DNA from: Flavobacterium sp. 102
GTDB taxonomy: Bacteria; Bacteroidota; Bacteroidia; Flavobacteriales; Flavobacteriaceae
Direction of reading: 5' to 3'
Length of the DNA stretch: 64,000 bases
Assembly: GCF_003634615.1 (NCBI RefSeq)
Contig: NZ_RBKX01000001.1
Span: forward strand, 930,001 to 994,000
This document shows, piece after piece, positions 22,980-30,681 of the stretch. Under the pieces are notes generated by a model, which had not been told where the DNA came from, did not search any database, and saw nothing but the letters and a program-made list of their open reading frames with translations. The translations under genes and the position numbers were made by a program. Positions within the stretch are counted from its first letter, which is position 1; every line of letters starts with the position of its first letter.

Positions 22980-23407
22980 TTATTAGCGTTGTACACTTCA
23001 GACCAAGTGGTGGTTTGGGCTTCGAGTTTTTTGCCAAATTCGTTTTGTTCTTGCGCTGAACGGAAGGCAGCTATGTTACCTCTCATGGGCGAATTAATTT
23101 TTCCGCCTATGATGAAATGAGCGGTTTCGGCAGGAATGAGTGTGTTGTCTTTCAAATAATCATTGACAAAGAAAGACTGGTAAGGAACAACGGTATTAGA
23201 TTTGGCGAATTGCACCATGCAAGTCAAGTCATCAAACTTGTAATACCTACCTTTTTTGGTGATTAATTCAGCTCCGAATTTACCATTTGAAATCGTCATC
23301 TTGCAGAAATCGCAAGTATCTGTATTGATTTTGATAGGCTTTGGTTCATTGGAACTGCATGAAATCAAGGTTAATAATGTGATACATGCAAAGGCTATAT
23401 TTTTCAT
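22976..23407 (-). CDS. nosL: Copper chaperone lipoprotein NosL
   Basis: A lipoprotein signal peptide ends at LLTLISCSSNE. The 143-residue protein has the NosL motif DTCDFCKMTISNGKFGAEL near residues 31-49, with the CxxCxM copper-binding triad, and YYKFDDLTCMVQF after it. NosL delivers Cu(I) to NosZ at the outer face of the inner membrane. It overlaps its neighbours on both sides by four bases. Confidence 0.94.
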   Translation of the reverse strand: MKNIAFACITLLTLISCSSNEPKPIKINTDTCDFCKMTISNGKFGAELITKKGRYYKFDDLTCMVQFAKSNTVVPYQSFFVNDYLKDNTLIPAETAHFIIGGKINSPMRGNIAAFRSAQEQNEFGKKLEAQTTTWSEVYNANK

Positions 23408-23994
23408 GATTTTTTGTTTTTATTAAACTTATATTCTTTTAGTACTACCAATAATAATAAAACGCCTGCTGCGGTCAGCATCCAACCACCTGTGTCGGGG
23501 ATGGAGTAGGCACCGAAGTTTAGCAGTTGTTTATAACCAATAAGTGGTGGTTGATAAGCCATTCCCGGTACTCTGATAGCGGCATTTGGGTCGAGGTTGT
23601 GGCCGTACTCGTAATTCCATCGGTAGAAATCTACTGCGGCTAAGGCAATAAAAACTATGTATGAAATTAGGAAAGCCAGCACCGCTTTTCTTTTGGCTAT
23701 AAAAATCAACAAGATTGAAATAAGGGCAAAAGCACTAAAGATGTAAGGCAAAATCTTAAACTCAAAAAAGTTTTCGGTGTGCAAAGTTGCCATGCCGATG
23801 TAGTGATTCAATCCGTTGATGATATCTACATCACCGCCTATTTTATTGGCGTGTAATTTGAGAACGAGTCCTTCAGGATATTGTGGTGCTTCGAGTTGGA
23901 TTTGCCACATTGGAACAAATAATGCGCCCGTAAATAATAGTCCTGTTATCAAAAGCAATGTTTTGGACAAACCAGAAATTTTTAAATTTTTCAT
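23404..23994 (-). CDS. Membrane protein of clade II nos clusters, function unknown
   Basis: The 196-residue protein has four hydrophobic segments, with a long outside loop after the first that reads PMWQIQLEAPQYPEGL and INGLNHYIGM, and another reading YKQLLNFGAYSIPDTGGW. I recognise this kind of protein from the gap between nosZ and nosL in Bacteroidetes and other clade II clusters, without a known function. It starts just after a terminator-like hairpin downstream of nosZ and overlaps nosL by four bases, so it leads the accessory part of the operon. Confidence 0.75.
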   Translation of the reverse strand: MKNLKISGLSKTLLLITGLLFTGALFVPMWQIQLEAPQYPEGLVLKLHANKIGGDVDIINGLNHYIGMATLHTENFFEFKILPYIFSAFALISILLIFIAKRKAVLAFLISYIVFIALAAVDFYRWNYEYGHNLDPNAAIRVPGMAYQPPLIGYKQLLNFGAYSIPDTGGWMLTAAGVLLLLVVLKEYKFNKNKKS

Positions 23995-24004
23995 AGCATT
24001 GGAG

Positions 24005-24037
24005 AAAAAAAGGGAACAAATAAAATCTGTTCCCTTT
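24005..24037 (-). terminator. Rho-independent terminator/attenuator after nosZ
   Basis: AAAGGGAACA at 24009-24018 pairs with TGTTCCCTTT at 24028-24037, a perfect 10-bp stem. Read on the minus strand it is followed by seven T. It separates nosZ from the accessory genes, which have no other obvious promoter, so read-through probably supplies them at a lower level. Confidence 0.8.
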
Positions 24038-24045
24038 GGTTAATT

Positions 24046-26025
24046 TTATTTGGTAGCCTTTGGTATGTTGGTTCCAACACTATAGGTGATGGGAACATTA
24101 CTTCCGGCTGGAGAAACCCTAATGTATCCTGACATTTCTTGGTGTAATGCGCTACAGAAATCGGTACAATACATAGGCCATATCCCCGTTTTTTTAGGAA
24201 TCCATTTCAGGGTTGCGGTCTCACCCGGCATAATCAACAACTCTCCGTTGTCGGCTCCTTTGATGGCAAATCCGTGTGGGACATCCCAGTCTTGTTCTAA
24301 GTTGGTTACGTGAAAATACACTTCGTCACCCAGTTTAATACCTTCAATATTGTCGGGTGCAAAGTGAGAACGTATTGAAGTCATCCAAACATCGACTCTG
24401 TTGCCTTTGCGAACTACTTTGGCTTCTTTTTCACCTTTGGCTACAAAAGGATGGTTGTTGTCGGCAATTTTATAGAATTTCAATTGACCGTTATTTCGAA
24501 TCAAATCGGCTGGTGCGGCTTGTGCATAGTGTGGCTCACCGATGGTGGGAAAGTCTAAGATTAACTTCATCTTATCGCCACTGATGTCATAAATTTGAGC
24601 CGATTGAGCTAATTCAGGACCAGTTGGTAAATAGCGGTCTTTGGTAATTTTGTTGTAAGCGATTAAGTATTTTCCAAATGGTTTTTTACTGTCACCACCA
24701 GGGATGCACAAGTGTCCTACAGAATAGTAAGTCGGTACTCGGTCTAAAACTTTAAGTGTTTTAATATCCCATTTGACTACTTCAGAAGAGACAAAGAAAG
24801 TAGTATAAGCATTTCCTTTTCCGTCAAATTCAGTGTGTAATGGTCCTAAACCGGGTTTTTGAACTTCACCGTGTAACGCAGCTTCGTATTTTACTACCGG
24901 AATTCCACCATAGTCACCTTCGAATTGTTTGTTTTTGATGGCGCCCATCAATTTATCGAAACTGAATACCGGAATCAAAGCGGCCAATTTACCGGAACCT
25001 ACGATATATTCGCCTGTTGGATCTACGTCACAACCGTGTGGTGATTTCGGGCAAGGAATCATGTAACAAATATCTTTTAAGGCAGCGGCATCTAGCACCA
25101 ATACTTCATTTTTCATTACAGAGGTAGCGGTATGGGTTTTATCATCCCATTTGTTGTGAACATATTTTACCGACTGTTTTTTCCCTTTTCCGGCTTTGAT
25201 GTATTCTTCAGCTTTTTTCCAATTTACAGCCATAATAAAGTCTTTATCACGTTGCGAAGCATTTACTTCTAGCAAAGTATTGGCTTGTTCAGTGTTGTAG
25301 CAAGAGAAGAAGAACCAACCATGTGATTTTCCCTTCCCTGCGTGAGAAAGGTCAAAGTTTACCCCTGGCGTTACGATTTGGAAAGCTAAGTCCATTTCGC
25401 CCTCTTTTCCCACTTTGACAAAACTGATATGACCTTTGAAGTTTTCTTTGTAAGTATTAATAGCTACATCTCCATTAACATAATCCGGTGGCACACTAAA
25501 TCGAGTTCCTGCTACCACATATTCGGTGTTTTCCGTGATGAATGGAGAAGAGTGATTTCCGGCACTATTAGGTAGCTCAATGATTTCTGCAGTTTTGAAT
25601 GTTTTCAAATCAATACGAGCAATGCGTGGGGTATTATTGGCATTACCAAAAACCCAACGACCATCAACTTCACCATTAGTTTGTGACATTTCGGTATGGT
25701 GTAAATCGTCCCAAGGCACAAATCCGTTGGAAGTATTTAACATTGGTTTGGTTTCTTCGCTGTATCCCCAACCTTTTTCAGGGTCAACGGAGAACACCGG
25801 AATTACTCTGAACAATCTTCCACTTGGAAGGCCATAGACACTCAGCTGTCCGCTAAAGCCACCGGAAACGAAGTTATAAAATTCATCATATTTCCCGGGC
25901 GCTACGTAGGCTTTTTGAGCAGCATCACCACTCACGGCATCTCCCGAGTTTTTTGGCTTACAGGAAGTTAACAAAGCACTTCCCAGAGCAATTGCAAAAA
26001 TTGCTTTCACAAACTTATTTTTCAT
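24046..26025 (-). CDS. nosZ: Nitrous oxide reductase, clade II, lipoprotein type
   Basis: The 659-residue protein has a Sec lipoprotein signal (LGSALLTSCKPK) instead of the twin-arginine signal of clade I. The seven-bladed propeller supplies His ligands of the CuZ centre in segments such as WDDLHHTEMSQTNG, SAGNHSSPF, VNFDLSHAGKGKSHGW, CPKSPHGCDVDP and GPLHTEFDG. The C-terminal cupredoxin domain has the CuA motif YCTDFCSALHQEMSGY near residue 620 and an early His in VPHGFAI. It reduces N2O to N2 in the periplasm. The neighbours nosLDFY and a cytochrome c, and the Crp/Fnr-type operator before that cytochrome, complete the set. Confidence 0.97.
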   Translation of the reverse strand: MKNKFVKAIFAIALGSALLTSCKPKNSGDAVSGDAAQKAYVAPGKYDEFYNFVSGGFSGQLSVYGLPSGRLFRVIPVFSVDPEKGWGYSEETKPMLNTSNGFVPWDDLHHTEMSQTNGEVDGRWVFGNANNTPRIARIDLKTFKTAEIIELPNSAGNHSSPFITENTEYVVAGTRFSVPPDYVNGDVAINTYKENFKGHISFVKVGKEGEMDLAFQIVTPGVNFDLSHAGKGKSHGWFFFSCYNTEQANTLLEVNASQRDKDFIMAVNWKKAEEYIKAGKGKKQSVKYVHNKWDDKTHTATSVMKNEVLVLDAAALKDICYMIPCPKSPHGCDVDPTGEYIVGSGKLAALIPVFSFDKLMGAIKNKQFEGDYGGIPVVKYEAALHGEVQKPGLGPLHTEFDGKGNAYTTFFVSSEVVKWDIKTLKVLDRVPTYYSVGHLCIPGGDSKKPFGKYLIAYNKITKDRYLPTGPELAQSAQIYDISGDKMKLILDFPTIGEPHYAQAAPADLIRNNGQLKFYKIADNNHPFVAKGEKEAKVVRKGNRVDVWMTSIRSHFAPDNIEGIKLGDEVYFHVTNLEQDWDVPHGFAIKGADNGELLIMPGETATLKWIPKKTGIWPMYCTDFCSALHQEMSGYIRVSPAGSNVPITYSVGTNIPKATK

Positions 26026-26087
26026 TATAATTGATTTTAATAAGATTGGTCAGCACTTTCACGGGTTAACCAATCTTTGGTTTTGGT

Positions 26088-26570
26088 TTATTTTACACCA
26101 TCATTTTTACGCATGAATTCCAAGATGTGTCTCGCATCATCGTCGCTAAGTCCTTGATTTGGCATACGGACCAAACAGATTTCTAATTGCGCCTGAACTT
26201 CAGGATCTTTGTCAATCATTGGGTCAGGATTGGTAATAAAGTTCATAATCCATTCCGGTTTTCTTCTTTCGGTTACCCCTTTCCATCCCGGACCAACTAA
26301 TCTTTCATCGGTCATTTTGTGACAAGAAGTACATTTAACTCCGGCAACTTCTTCACCTTTGGTAGCCATAGCCCCATCTAATGCAGTGCCTAGTTCTACA
26401 GTTGTAAATTTACCCTCGCCTCTTTTTGGGTCATAAGTTGATGGGTCAGTAGCGGTTGTCTCAGTTGCACTTGGGTCAGCTGCCGGATTATACTCTTCTG
26501 TTTCTTTTTCCTTTTTCCCACAAGCTATTAGAAGGGAAAAAGCGAGCGGAATTAAAAATAATTTTTTCAT
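26088..26570 (-). CDS. Monohaem cytochrome c lipoprotein, likely electron donor to NosZ
   Basis: I start the gene at ATG 26570 (160 residues) because it begins a lipoprotein signal (MKKLFLIPLAFSLLIACGKK); the frame is open to 26615 but that part covers the promoter. After an acidic, Thr-rich linker comes one haem c domain with VKCTSCHKMTDERLVGPGW, and a Met ligand in CLVRMPNQGLSDDD. Cytochromes of this kind precede nosZ in many clade II clusters and are thought to pass electrons to CuA. It is the first gene after the operator at 26626, 62 bp before nosZ. Confidence 0.88.
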   Translation of the reverse strand: MKKLFLIPLAFSLLIACGKKEKETEEYNPAADPSATETTATDPSTYDPKRGEGKFTTVELGTALDGAMATKGEEVAGVKCTSCHKMTDERLVGPGWKGVTERRKPEWIMNFITNPDPMIDKDPEVQAQLEICLVRMPNQGLSDDDARHILEFMRKNDGVK

Positions 26571-26595
26571 GATAGGTATATTAAAATTTCTTAAA

Positions 26596-26603
26596 CAAAT
26601 TTC
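26596..26603 (-). promoter_or_regulatory. -7 box GAAATTTG for the cytochrome c-nosZ operon
   Basis: Seen on the minus strand the word GAAATTTG differs from TAnnTTTG at the first base only, and ends 37.5 bp from the centre of the dyad at 26626-26641. The leader would be about 20 bases. Confidence 0.55.
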
Positions 26604-26625
26604 GACATTAAACAACTGTTAATTT

Positions 26626-26641
26626 TATGATTACAGTCATA
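26626..26641 (-). promoter_or_regulatory. Crp/Fnr-type operator TATGA-N6-TCATA before the nos operon
   Basis: TATGATTACAGTCATA is a perfect dyad, differing from the sites at 6790 and 16942 only in the spacer. It is correctly placed for activation of the cytochrome c-nosZ transcript. Confidence 0.78.
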
Positions 26642-26794
26642 GTTGGGAAGAAACTTTTTCTGATGATTTTATAAGGGAGTTATTAAAGATAAGAGTGAAA
26701 AAAAAGCGGATTTGCACTCAGAAAGTATAGAAACAAGTTGACTTTTTAAAAATATTCTACATAAATACTATCTTTACTTTATCAAATCACTATC

Positions 26795-27754
26795 ATGCTT
26801 ACCCAAGACATTAAAATACTTCATATCGATAGCAATCACCCCTTATTATGGGAACAATTGGAACAAGCAGGTTTTCAAAATGAAGCCGATTTTTCCTCTT
26901 CCAAAGCCGAAATTGAAGTTAAAATTCATCACTATCATGGCGTTGTCATTCGCAGTCGATTTAAAATTGACAAGGCTTTTTTAGACAAAGCCACTAATCT
27001 CAAATTCATAGCTAGAGTTGGGGCCGGATTAGAAAGCATTGATTGTGATTATGCAATTTCTAAAAACATTAATTTGATAGCAGCTCCGGAAGGCAATCGA
27101 AATGCGGTTGGCGAACATGCTTTGGGAATGCTTTTATCTGTAATGAACAAACTCAATCGCGCGGATAAATTAGTGCGCGAAGGCAAATGGATACGCGAAG
27201 GCAATCGTGGGTATGAACTTGAAGGCAAAACTGTTGGACTCATCGGTTATGGCAATATGGGAAAATCATTTGCGAAAAAACTAAGAGGTTTTGATGTAGA
27301 AGTGCTATGTTATGATATTCTTCCCAATGTAGGAGATGTCTATGCCAGGCAAGTTTCCCTTTCTGAATTGCAAGCCCAAGCCGATGTTTTGAGTTTGCAC
27401 ATTCCATGGACGCCGGAAACCGATAAAATCGTTAATGCCAATTTCATTAATGCTTTTGCGAAGCCTTTATGGTTTATCAATACTTCACGAGGTAAAAATG
27501 TAGTGACCGATGATTTGGTTGCGGCTTTAGCATCAGGCAAAATTTTGGGTGCCGGATTGGATGTGTTAGAATACGAAAAGTTGTCGTTTGAAAATCTTTT
27601 CATCGATAGTGAAAAGCCTAAAGCTTTTGAGTATTTATTACAAGCAGAAAATGTTTTATTAACACCACATATCGCCGGTTGGACCTTTGAAAGCCATGAG
27701 AAATTGGCGCAAACTATCGTAGATAAAATTATTCAATTACGAATTACGAATTAA
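26795..27754 (+). CDS. D-2-hydroxyacid dehydrogenase, 3-phosphoglycerate-dehydrogenase-like
   Basis: The 319-residue protein has the D-isomer hydroxyacid dehydrogenase pattern: NAD-binding KTVGLIGYGNMGKSFAKKL (about residues 145-163), catalytic Arg in INTSRGKNVV, Glu in GAGLDVLEYEKL and His in LLTPHIAGWTFES. GNRNAVGEHALGMLLSVMN is the segment before the coenzyme domain. Short forms without an ACT domain act as SerA in many Bacteroidetes, but another 2-hydroxyacid substrate cannot be ruled out. It is transcribed away from the nos operon and has no dyad on its side at the standard distance. Confidence 0.85.
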   Translation: MLTQDIKILHIDSNHPLLWEQLEQAGFQNEADFSSSKAEIEVKIHHYHGVVIRSRFKIDKAFLDKATNLKFIARVGAGLESIDCDYAISKNINLIAAPEGNRNAVGEHALGMLLSVMNKLNRADKLVREGKWIREGNRGYELEGKTVGLIGYGNMGKSFAKKLRGFDVEVLCYDILPNVGDVYARQVSLSELQAQADVLSLHIPWTPETDKIVNANFINAFAKPLWFINTSRGKNVVTDDLVAALASGKILGAGLDVLEYEKLSFENLFIDSEKPKAFEYLLQAENVLLTPHIAGWTFESHEKLAQTIVDKIIQLRITN

Positions 27755-27770
27755 AAATTACGACTCGTTT
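27728..27770. repeat. Short AT-rich tandem repeat AATTACGAATT
   Basis: Units ATTACGAATTACGAATTAAA and AAATTACGA overlap the end of the dehydrogenase gene, where they encode its last residues (LRITN), and run into the gap. This is a different word from the repeats near 2 kb and 62 kb but of the same simple style. Confidence 0.5.
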
Positions 27771-27808
27771 TTGAAGAAAAGAAAATAATAAACTAATCCC
27801 TTTTGATT

Positions 27809-28210
27809 ATGAATAAAGCTAGTTATTACTTGGTGTTGATTGTTGGAATTCTAACTTTCATTCAATTTTTCCCTCATGCGTTTATGGGAATGCCGGCCGT
27901 TTTAGAGCACATCAAAAAAGGAGAAATTCAGCCTGTTGCCGCACAAGGGATGCAAATGATTTGGCTATATTCTTCGATTATGATGTTGCTTTCCAGTATT
28001 TGGTTGTTCTTTTTGGCAAAGCCAATAAAAGACGGCAAACACGTGGCAAGATTGCAAGTATTGTACATGAGCATCGGCTTTTTAGCCTTTGGACTGGGCT
28101 GTAGTTATATAGCGCAGGAAGTTTTTAACCCTTTGTTTTTCTTTACTGTGGAAGGGATTTTACTTTTATTAGCAGTCACTATTTTTTATAAAAGAGAAGC
28201 AAATGAGTAA
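27809..28210 (+). CDS. Small four-helix membrane protein, function unknown
   Basis: I chose the ATG at 27809 (133 residues) rather than a TTG two codons before it. The protein has four hydrophobic segments (YYLVLIVGILTFIQFFPHAF, MIWLYSSIMMLLSSIWLFFL, VLYMSIGFLAFGLGCSYIAQ, and a C-terminal one) and no clear catalytic residues. I do not recognise a named family. It overlaps the following VOC gene by eight bases, so the two are probably co-translated. Confidence 0.6.
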   Translation: MNKASYYLVLIVGILTFIQFFPHAFMGMPAVLEHIKKGEIQPVAAQGMQMIWLYSSIMMLLSSIWLFFLAKPIKDGKHVARLQVLYMSIGFLAFGLGCSYIAQEVFNPLFFFTVEGILLLLAVTIFYKREANE

Positions 28211-28600
28211 GGATGATTTTAAAAGAGTAACGGGTTTGGGTGGGTTTTTCTTTAAAAGTGAGAATCCAAACGAAATCAAAGATTGGTATAAAAATCATCT
28301 TGCATTCCAACGGACCAGTACGGCTGGACGTTTTGGTGGAAAGACAAAGACGGGAATGATTGTTCAACGCAGTGGTCGCCTTTTGAGGCCAAGACTAACT
28401 ATTTCAATCCCAGCGAAAAACCATTCATGATGAACTTTCGTGTACATGATTTAGAGGCTTTGCTGAAAATTTTAAAAGAAGAAGGTGTAACAATTGTAGG
28501 CGAAATGGAGACTTATGATTATGGAAAATTCGGCTGGATATTAGATCCTGAAGGCAACAAGATTGAGCTTTGGGAACCTATCGATACCGCCTTTTTATAA
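28203..28600 (+). pseudogene. Glyoxalase/VOC-family protein, broken by a one-base frameshift
   Basis: The frame from ATG 28203 reads a normal VOC start (TGLGGFFFKSENPNEIKDWY) for 33 residues and then loses the pattern. From 28304 in another frame the expected continuation follows to a stop at 28598-28600: IPTDQYGWTFWWKDKDGN, PFMMNFRVHDLEALL, and the late metal-ligand segment ILDPEGNKIELWEP. One base is missing near 28302 (GC where GGC would encode Gly). The repaired protein of about 132 residues would be an ordinary lactoylglutathione-lyase-like domain. The clean sequence on both sides suggests a very recent event or a sequencing error. Confidence 0.85.
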
Positions 28601-28681
28601 TAGTTTTTCTAGGGATAGTATTATTTTATAAGAATTTTATATATTAGACCCATCAATTAACATAACCAACAAAACAATATT

Positions 28682-29020
28682 ATGGAAGCACAGAAAGTGG
28701 ACATGTTTATGATGATGAACGCAAAGTATTTTGAAAGCCATCATTTGAACGCTGTTAGAGAAAAATTATTAAGCCTTGACGAATCAAAATGGGGTTTAGT
28801 GCAAACACTTCAATTTAAAGAGCCAACTACGTCATTAATTGTATCGCTTTTAGGCGGACAATTAGGCATTGACCGTTTTATGATTGGTGATACCGGAATG
28901 GGAGTGGCCAAGCTTTTAACGTGTGGAGGTTTGGGAATTTGGGCGATTGTGGACTGGTTTTTAATCATGGGTGCTACTCGTGAGAAAAACATGGAAGCTT
29001 TCCAAAATACATTCTATTAA
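28682..29020 (+). CDS. TM2-domain membrane protein
   Basis: The 112-residue protein has a soluble N-terminal helix region and a C-terminal TM2 domain: SLLGGQLGIDRFMIGDTGMG with the conserved GxxGxDRF turn, followed by LLTCGGLGIWAIVDWFLIMG, two membrane segments. TM2 proteins have no known enzyme activity. It starts a run of four closely spaced genes (TM2, DUF2752, DUF4870-like, M48 protease) with gaps of three bases or less. Confidence 0.85.
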   Translation: MEAQKVDMFMMMNAKYFESHHLNAVREKLLSLDESKWGLVQTLQFKEPTTSLIVSLLGGQLGIDRFMIGDTGMGVAKLLTCGGLGIWAIVDWFLIMGATREKNMEAFQNTFY

Positions 29021-29023
29021 TAA

Positions 29024-29428
29024 ATGACCCGGAATAAGTTATATTCTTTGTTGCTTATAGCTTGTTTAGCGGGATTTATTTATCTTTTTTACTCCATTCA
29101 AAAGGAACAACAAGAAACAGTTGGAGTGTGTATCATTAAAAATGTGACCGGTTATGCTTGTCCGTCTTGTGGTACCACTCGAGCTGTAACTTTGCTTTTG
29201 GAAGGTAAAATAACGGAATCTTTAGTACTCAATCCCTTTGGAATAATTGTTGCATTTATCATGACAGTTATACCAGTTTGGGTCTTCACCGATATTGTTT
29301 TAAAAAAAGAAACCTTTTTTTCAGCGTATAAAAAAACAGAAGCTATTATCAGAAAACCATGGATTGCCATAGTTTTAATGCTGCTAGTATTGCTTAATTG
29401 GATTTGGAATTTATATAAAAATCTATGA
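29024..29428 (+). CDS. DUF2752 membrane protein
   Basis: The 134-residue protein has three membrane segments and the DUF2752 signature NVTGYACPSCGTTRAVTLLL, with two Cys near residue 45, followed by SLVLNPFGIIVAF. The function of the family is unknown. The end overlaps the next start by four bases (ATGA), and it follows the TM2 gene by three bases. Confidence 0.85.
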   Translation: MTRNKLYSLLLIACLAGFIYLFYSIQKEQQETVGVCIIKNVTGYACPSCGTTRAVTLLLEGKITESLVLNPFGIIVAFIMTVIPVWVFTDIVLKKETFFSAYKKTEAIIRKPWIAIVLMLLVLLNWIWNLYKNL

Positions 29429-29856
29429 TACAAGAAACCACTTTTGCCTATAAACCGGGCGAACACGAATGCGAAAAATCATCGAATAGTTACTTGATGT
29501 CTTTAGTAGCTTTAATCGCCGGATTGCCTTTGCCGATAATCAACTTGTTGGCCACTTTCTTTTTCTTTTTAGCGAATAGAAAAGGTACATATTTTGTGCG
29601 TTGGCATTGTACGCAAGCCTTATTGTCACAATTAGCCTTATTGGGAATTAACAGCGCCAGCTTTTGGTGGACTGTTTCTATTTTGTTTTCCGATGAAAAA
29701 GCCAGCAATGAGTACTTTGCTTATATTTTTACCGTAATCCTATTTAACTTATTGGAGATTTTTTCAACGATTTATGCTGCTGTACAAACCCGAAAAGGGA
29801 AACACGTGCAGTTTTTGTTCTTTGGCAATATTACTAACTTAATTTGTAGACCATAA
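29425..29856 (+). CDS. DUF4870-like membrane protein
   Basis: The 143-residue protein has three or four hydrophobic segments and a conserved-looking stretch YFVRWHCTQALLSQLALLGI that resembles the DUF4870/Tic20-like pattern (a motif like VRxHxxQAL between two membrane segments). No catalytic role is evident. It overlaps the DUF2752 gene by four bases and the M48 gene by one. Confidence 0.65.
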   Translation: MIQETTFAYKPGEHECEKSSNSYLMSLVALIAGLPLPIINLLATFFFFLANRKGTYFVRWHCTQALLSQLALLGINSASFWWTVSILFSDEKASNEYFAYIFTVILFNLLEIFSTIYAAVQTRKGKHVQFLFFGNITNLICRP

Positions 29857-30644
29857 TGATAAAGAAAACCATTTTTCAGGGATTAATTATAGTAATGGGA
29901 TTTGTCGGAGTATGGTTTGGGTTTTCCCAACTCGATTTCATGAAGTTTTTCCAAGTGAAAGAGAGAACAACAAATCTTGAGAATAAATTAGGCGATATGA
30001 TTTGGAGTGAGATTTCTTATACTGAAGAGATTGTGACCAATGATACCATCGTAAAAACATTAGACAGTTTGATTATTCCGTTATGCAAAGCCAATGACAT
30101 CGAACGCGATTCATTGAAAGTTCACATCATAAAGAAAGATGAAATCAATGCTTTTGCGTTACCCAATAACCATTTGGTAGTCTATACGGGTTTGATTGAA
30201 GATTGTAAAAGACAAGAAGCTTTGCAAGGCGTATTAGGTCATGAAATTGCTCACATTGAAAAAAACCATGTGATGAAAAAGCTTTCTAAAGAATTGGGTT
30301 ACTCTGTATTAATTGGAGCCAAAGGCGGAGCGGTAGCCAGAGAAATTTTAAAAACCTTAACGTCTTCAGCTTATGACAGAACTTTGGAAAAAGAAGCCGA
30401 TATTACTAGTGTGGACTATATGATAAAAGCGAATATTAATCCAAAGCCCATGGCCGATTTTATGTACCAAATGGCTATGGACAGTAATGTAAACAAAGCC
30501 ATGTATTGGATTTCAGATCATCCGGAATCAGAAGAACGCGCCAAGTATATTTTGGAATACATCAAAGGCAAAAAGCTTAAAAGTAAAGCCACACTTTCTG
30601 ATAAAGATTGGAAAGCTTTTCAAGAACAGGTAAGATTAGAATAA
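29856..30644 (+). CDS. M48-family metallopeptidase
   Basis: The 262-residue protein has an N-terminal membrane anchor (LIIVMGFVGVWFGF) and an M48 domain: NAFALPNNHLVVYTGLIEDC, then GHEIAHIEKNH with the HExxH zinc site (about residue 130), and YDRTLEKEADITSVDYM with the third ligand Glu. A C-terminal HPESEERAKYI is typical of the family. It probably degrades misfolded envelope proteins outside the inner membrane. The gene closes the four-gene membrane run and is followed by a strong terminator. Confidence 0.9.
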   Translation: MIKKTIFQGLIIVMGFVGVWFGFSQLDFMKFFQVKERTTNLENKLGDMIWSEISYTEEIVTNDTIVKTLDSLIIPLCKANDIERDSLKVHIIKKDEINAFALPNNHLVVYTGLIEDCKRQEALQGVLGHEIAHIEKNHVMKKLSKELGYSVLIGAKGGAVAREILKTLTSSAYDRTLEKEADITSVDYMIKANINPKPMADFMYQMAMDSNVNKAMYWISDHPESEERAKYILEYIKGKKLKSKATLSDKDWKAFQEQVRLE

Positions 30645-30645
30645 C

Positions 30646-30677
30646 AAAAAAGGCAACTCATTGAGTTGCCTTTTTTT
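30646..30677. terminator. Bidirectional Rho-independent terminator between convergent genes
   Basis: AAAAAAGGCAACTCA pairs with TGAGTTGCCTTTTTT around a two-base loop. A runs on one side and T runs on the other serve both the M48 protease gene and the convergent acyltransferase gene. Confidence 0.9.
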
Positions 30678-30681
30678 ATCA

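Noticed and set aside
29856..30644. Considered as the start of a larger protease operon running past 30.7 kb.
   Set aside because: A strong bidirectional terminator follows, and the next gene is convergent.
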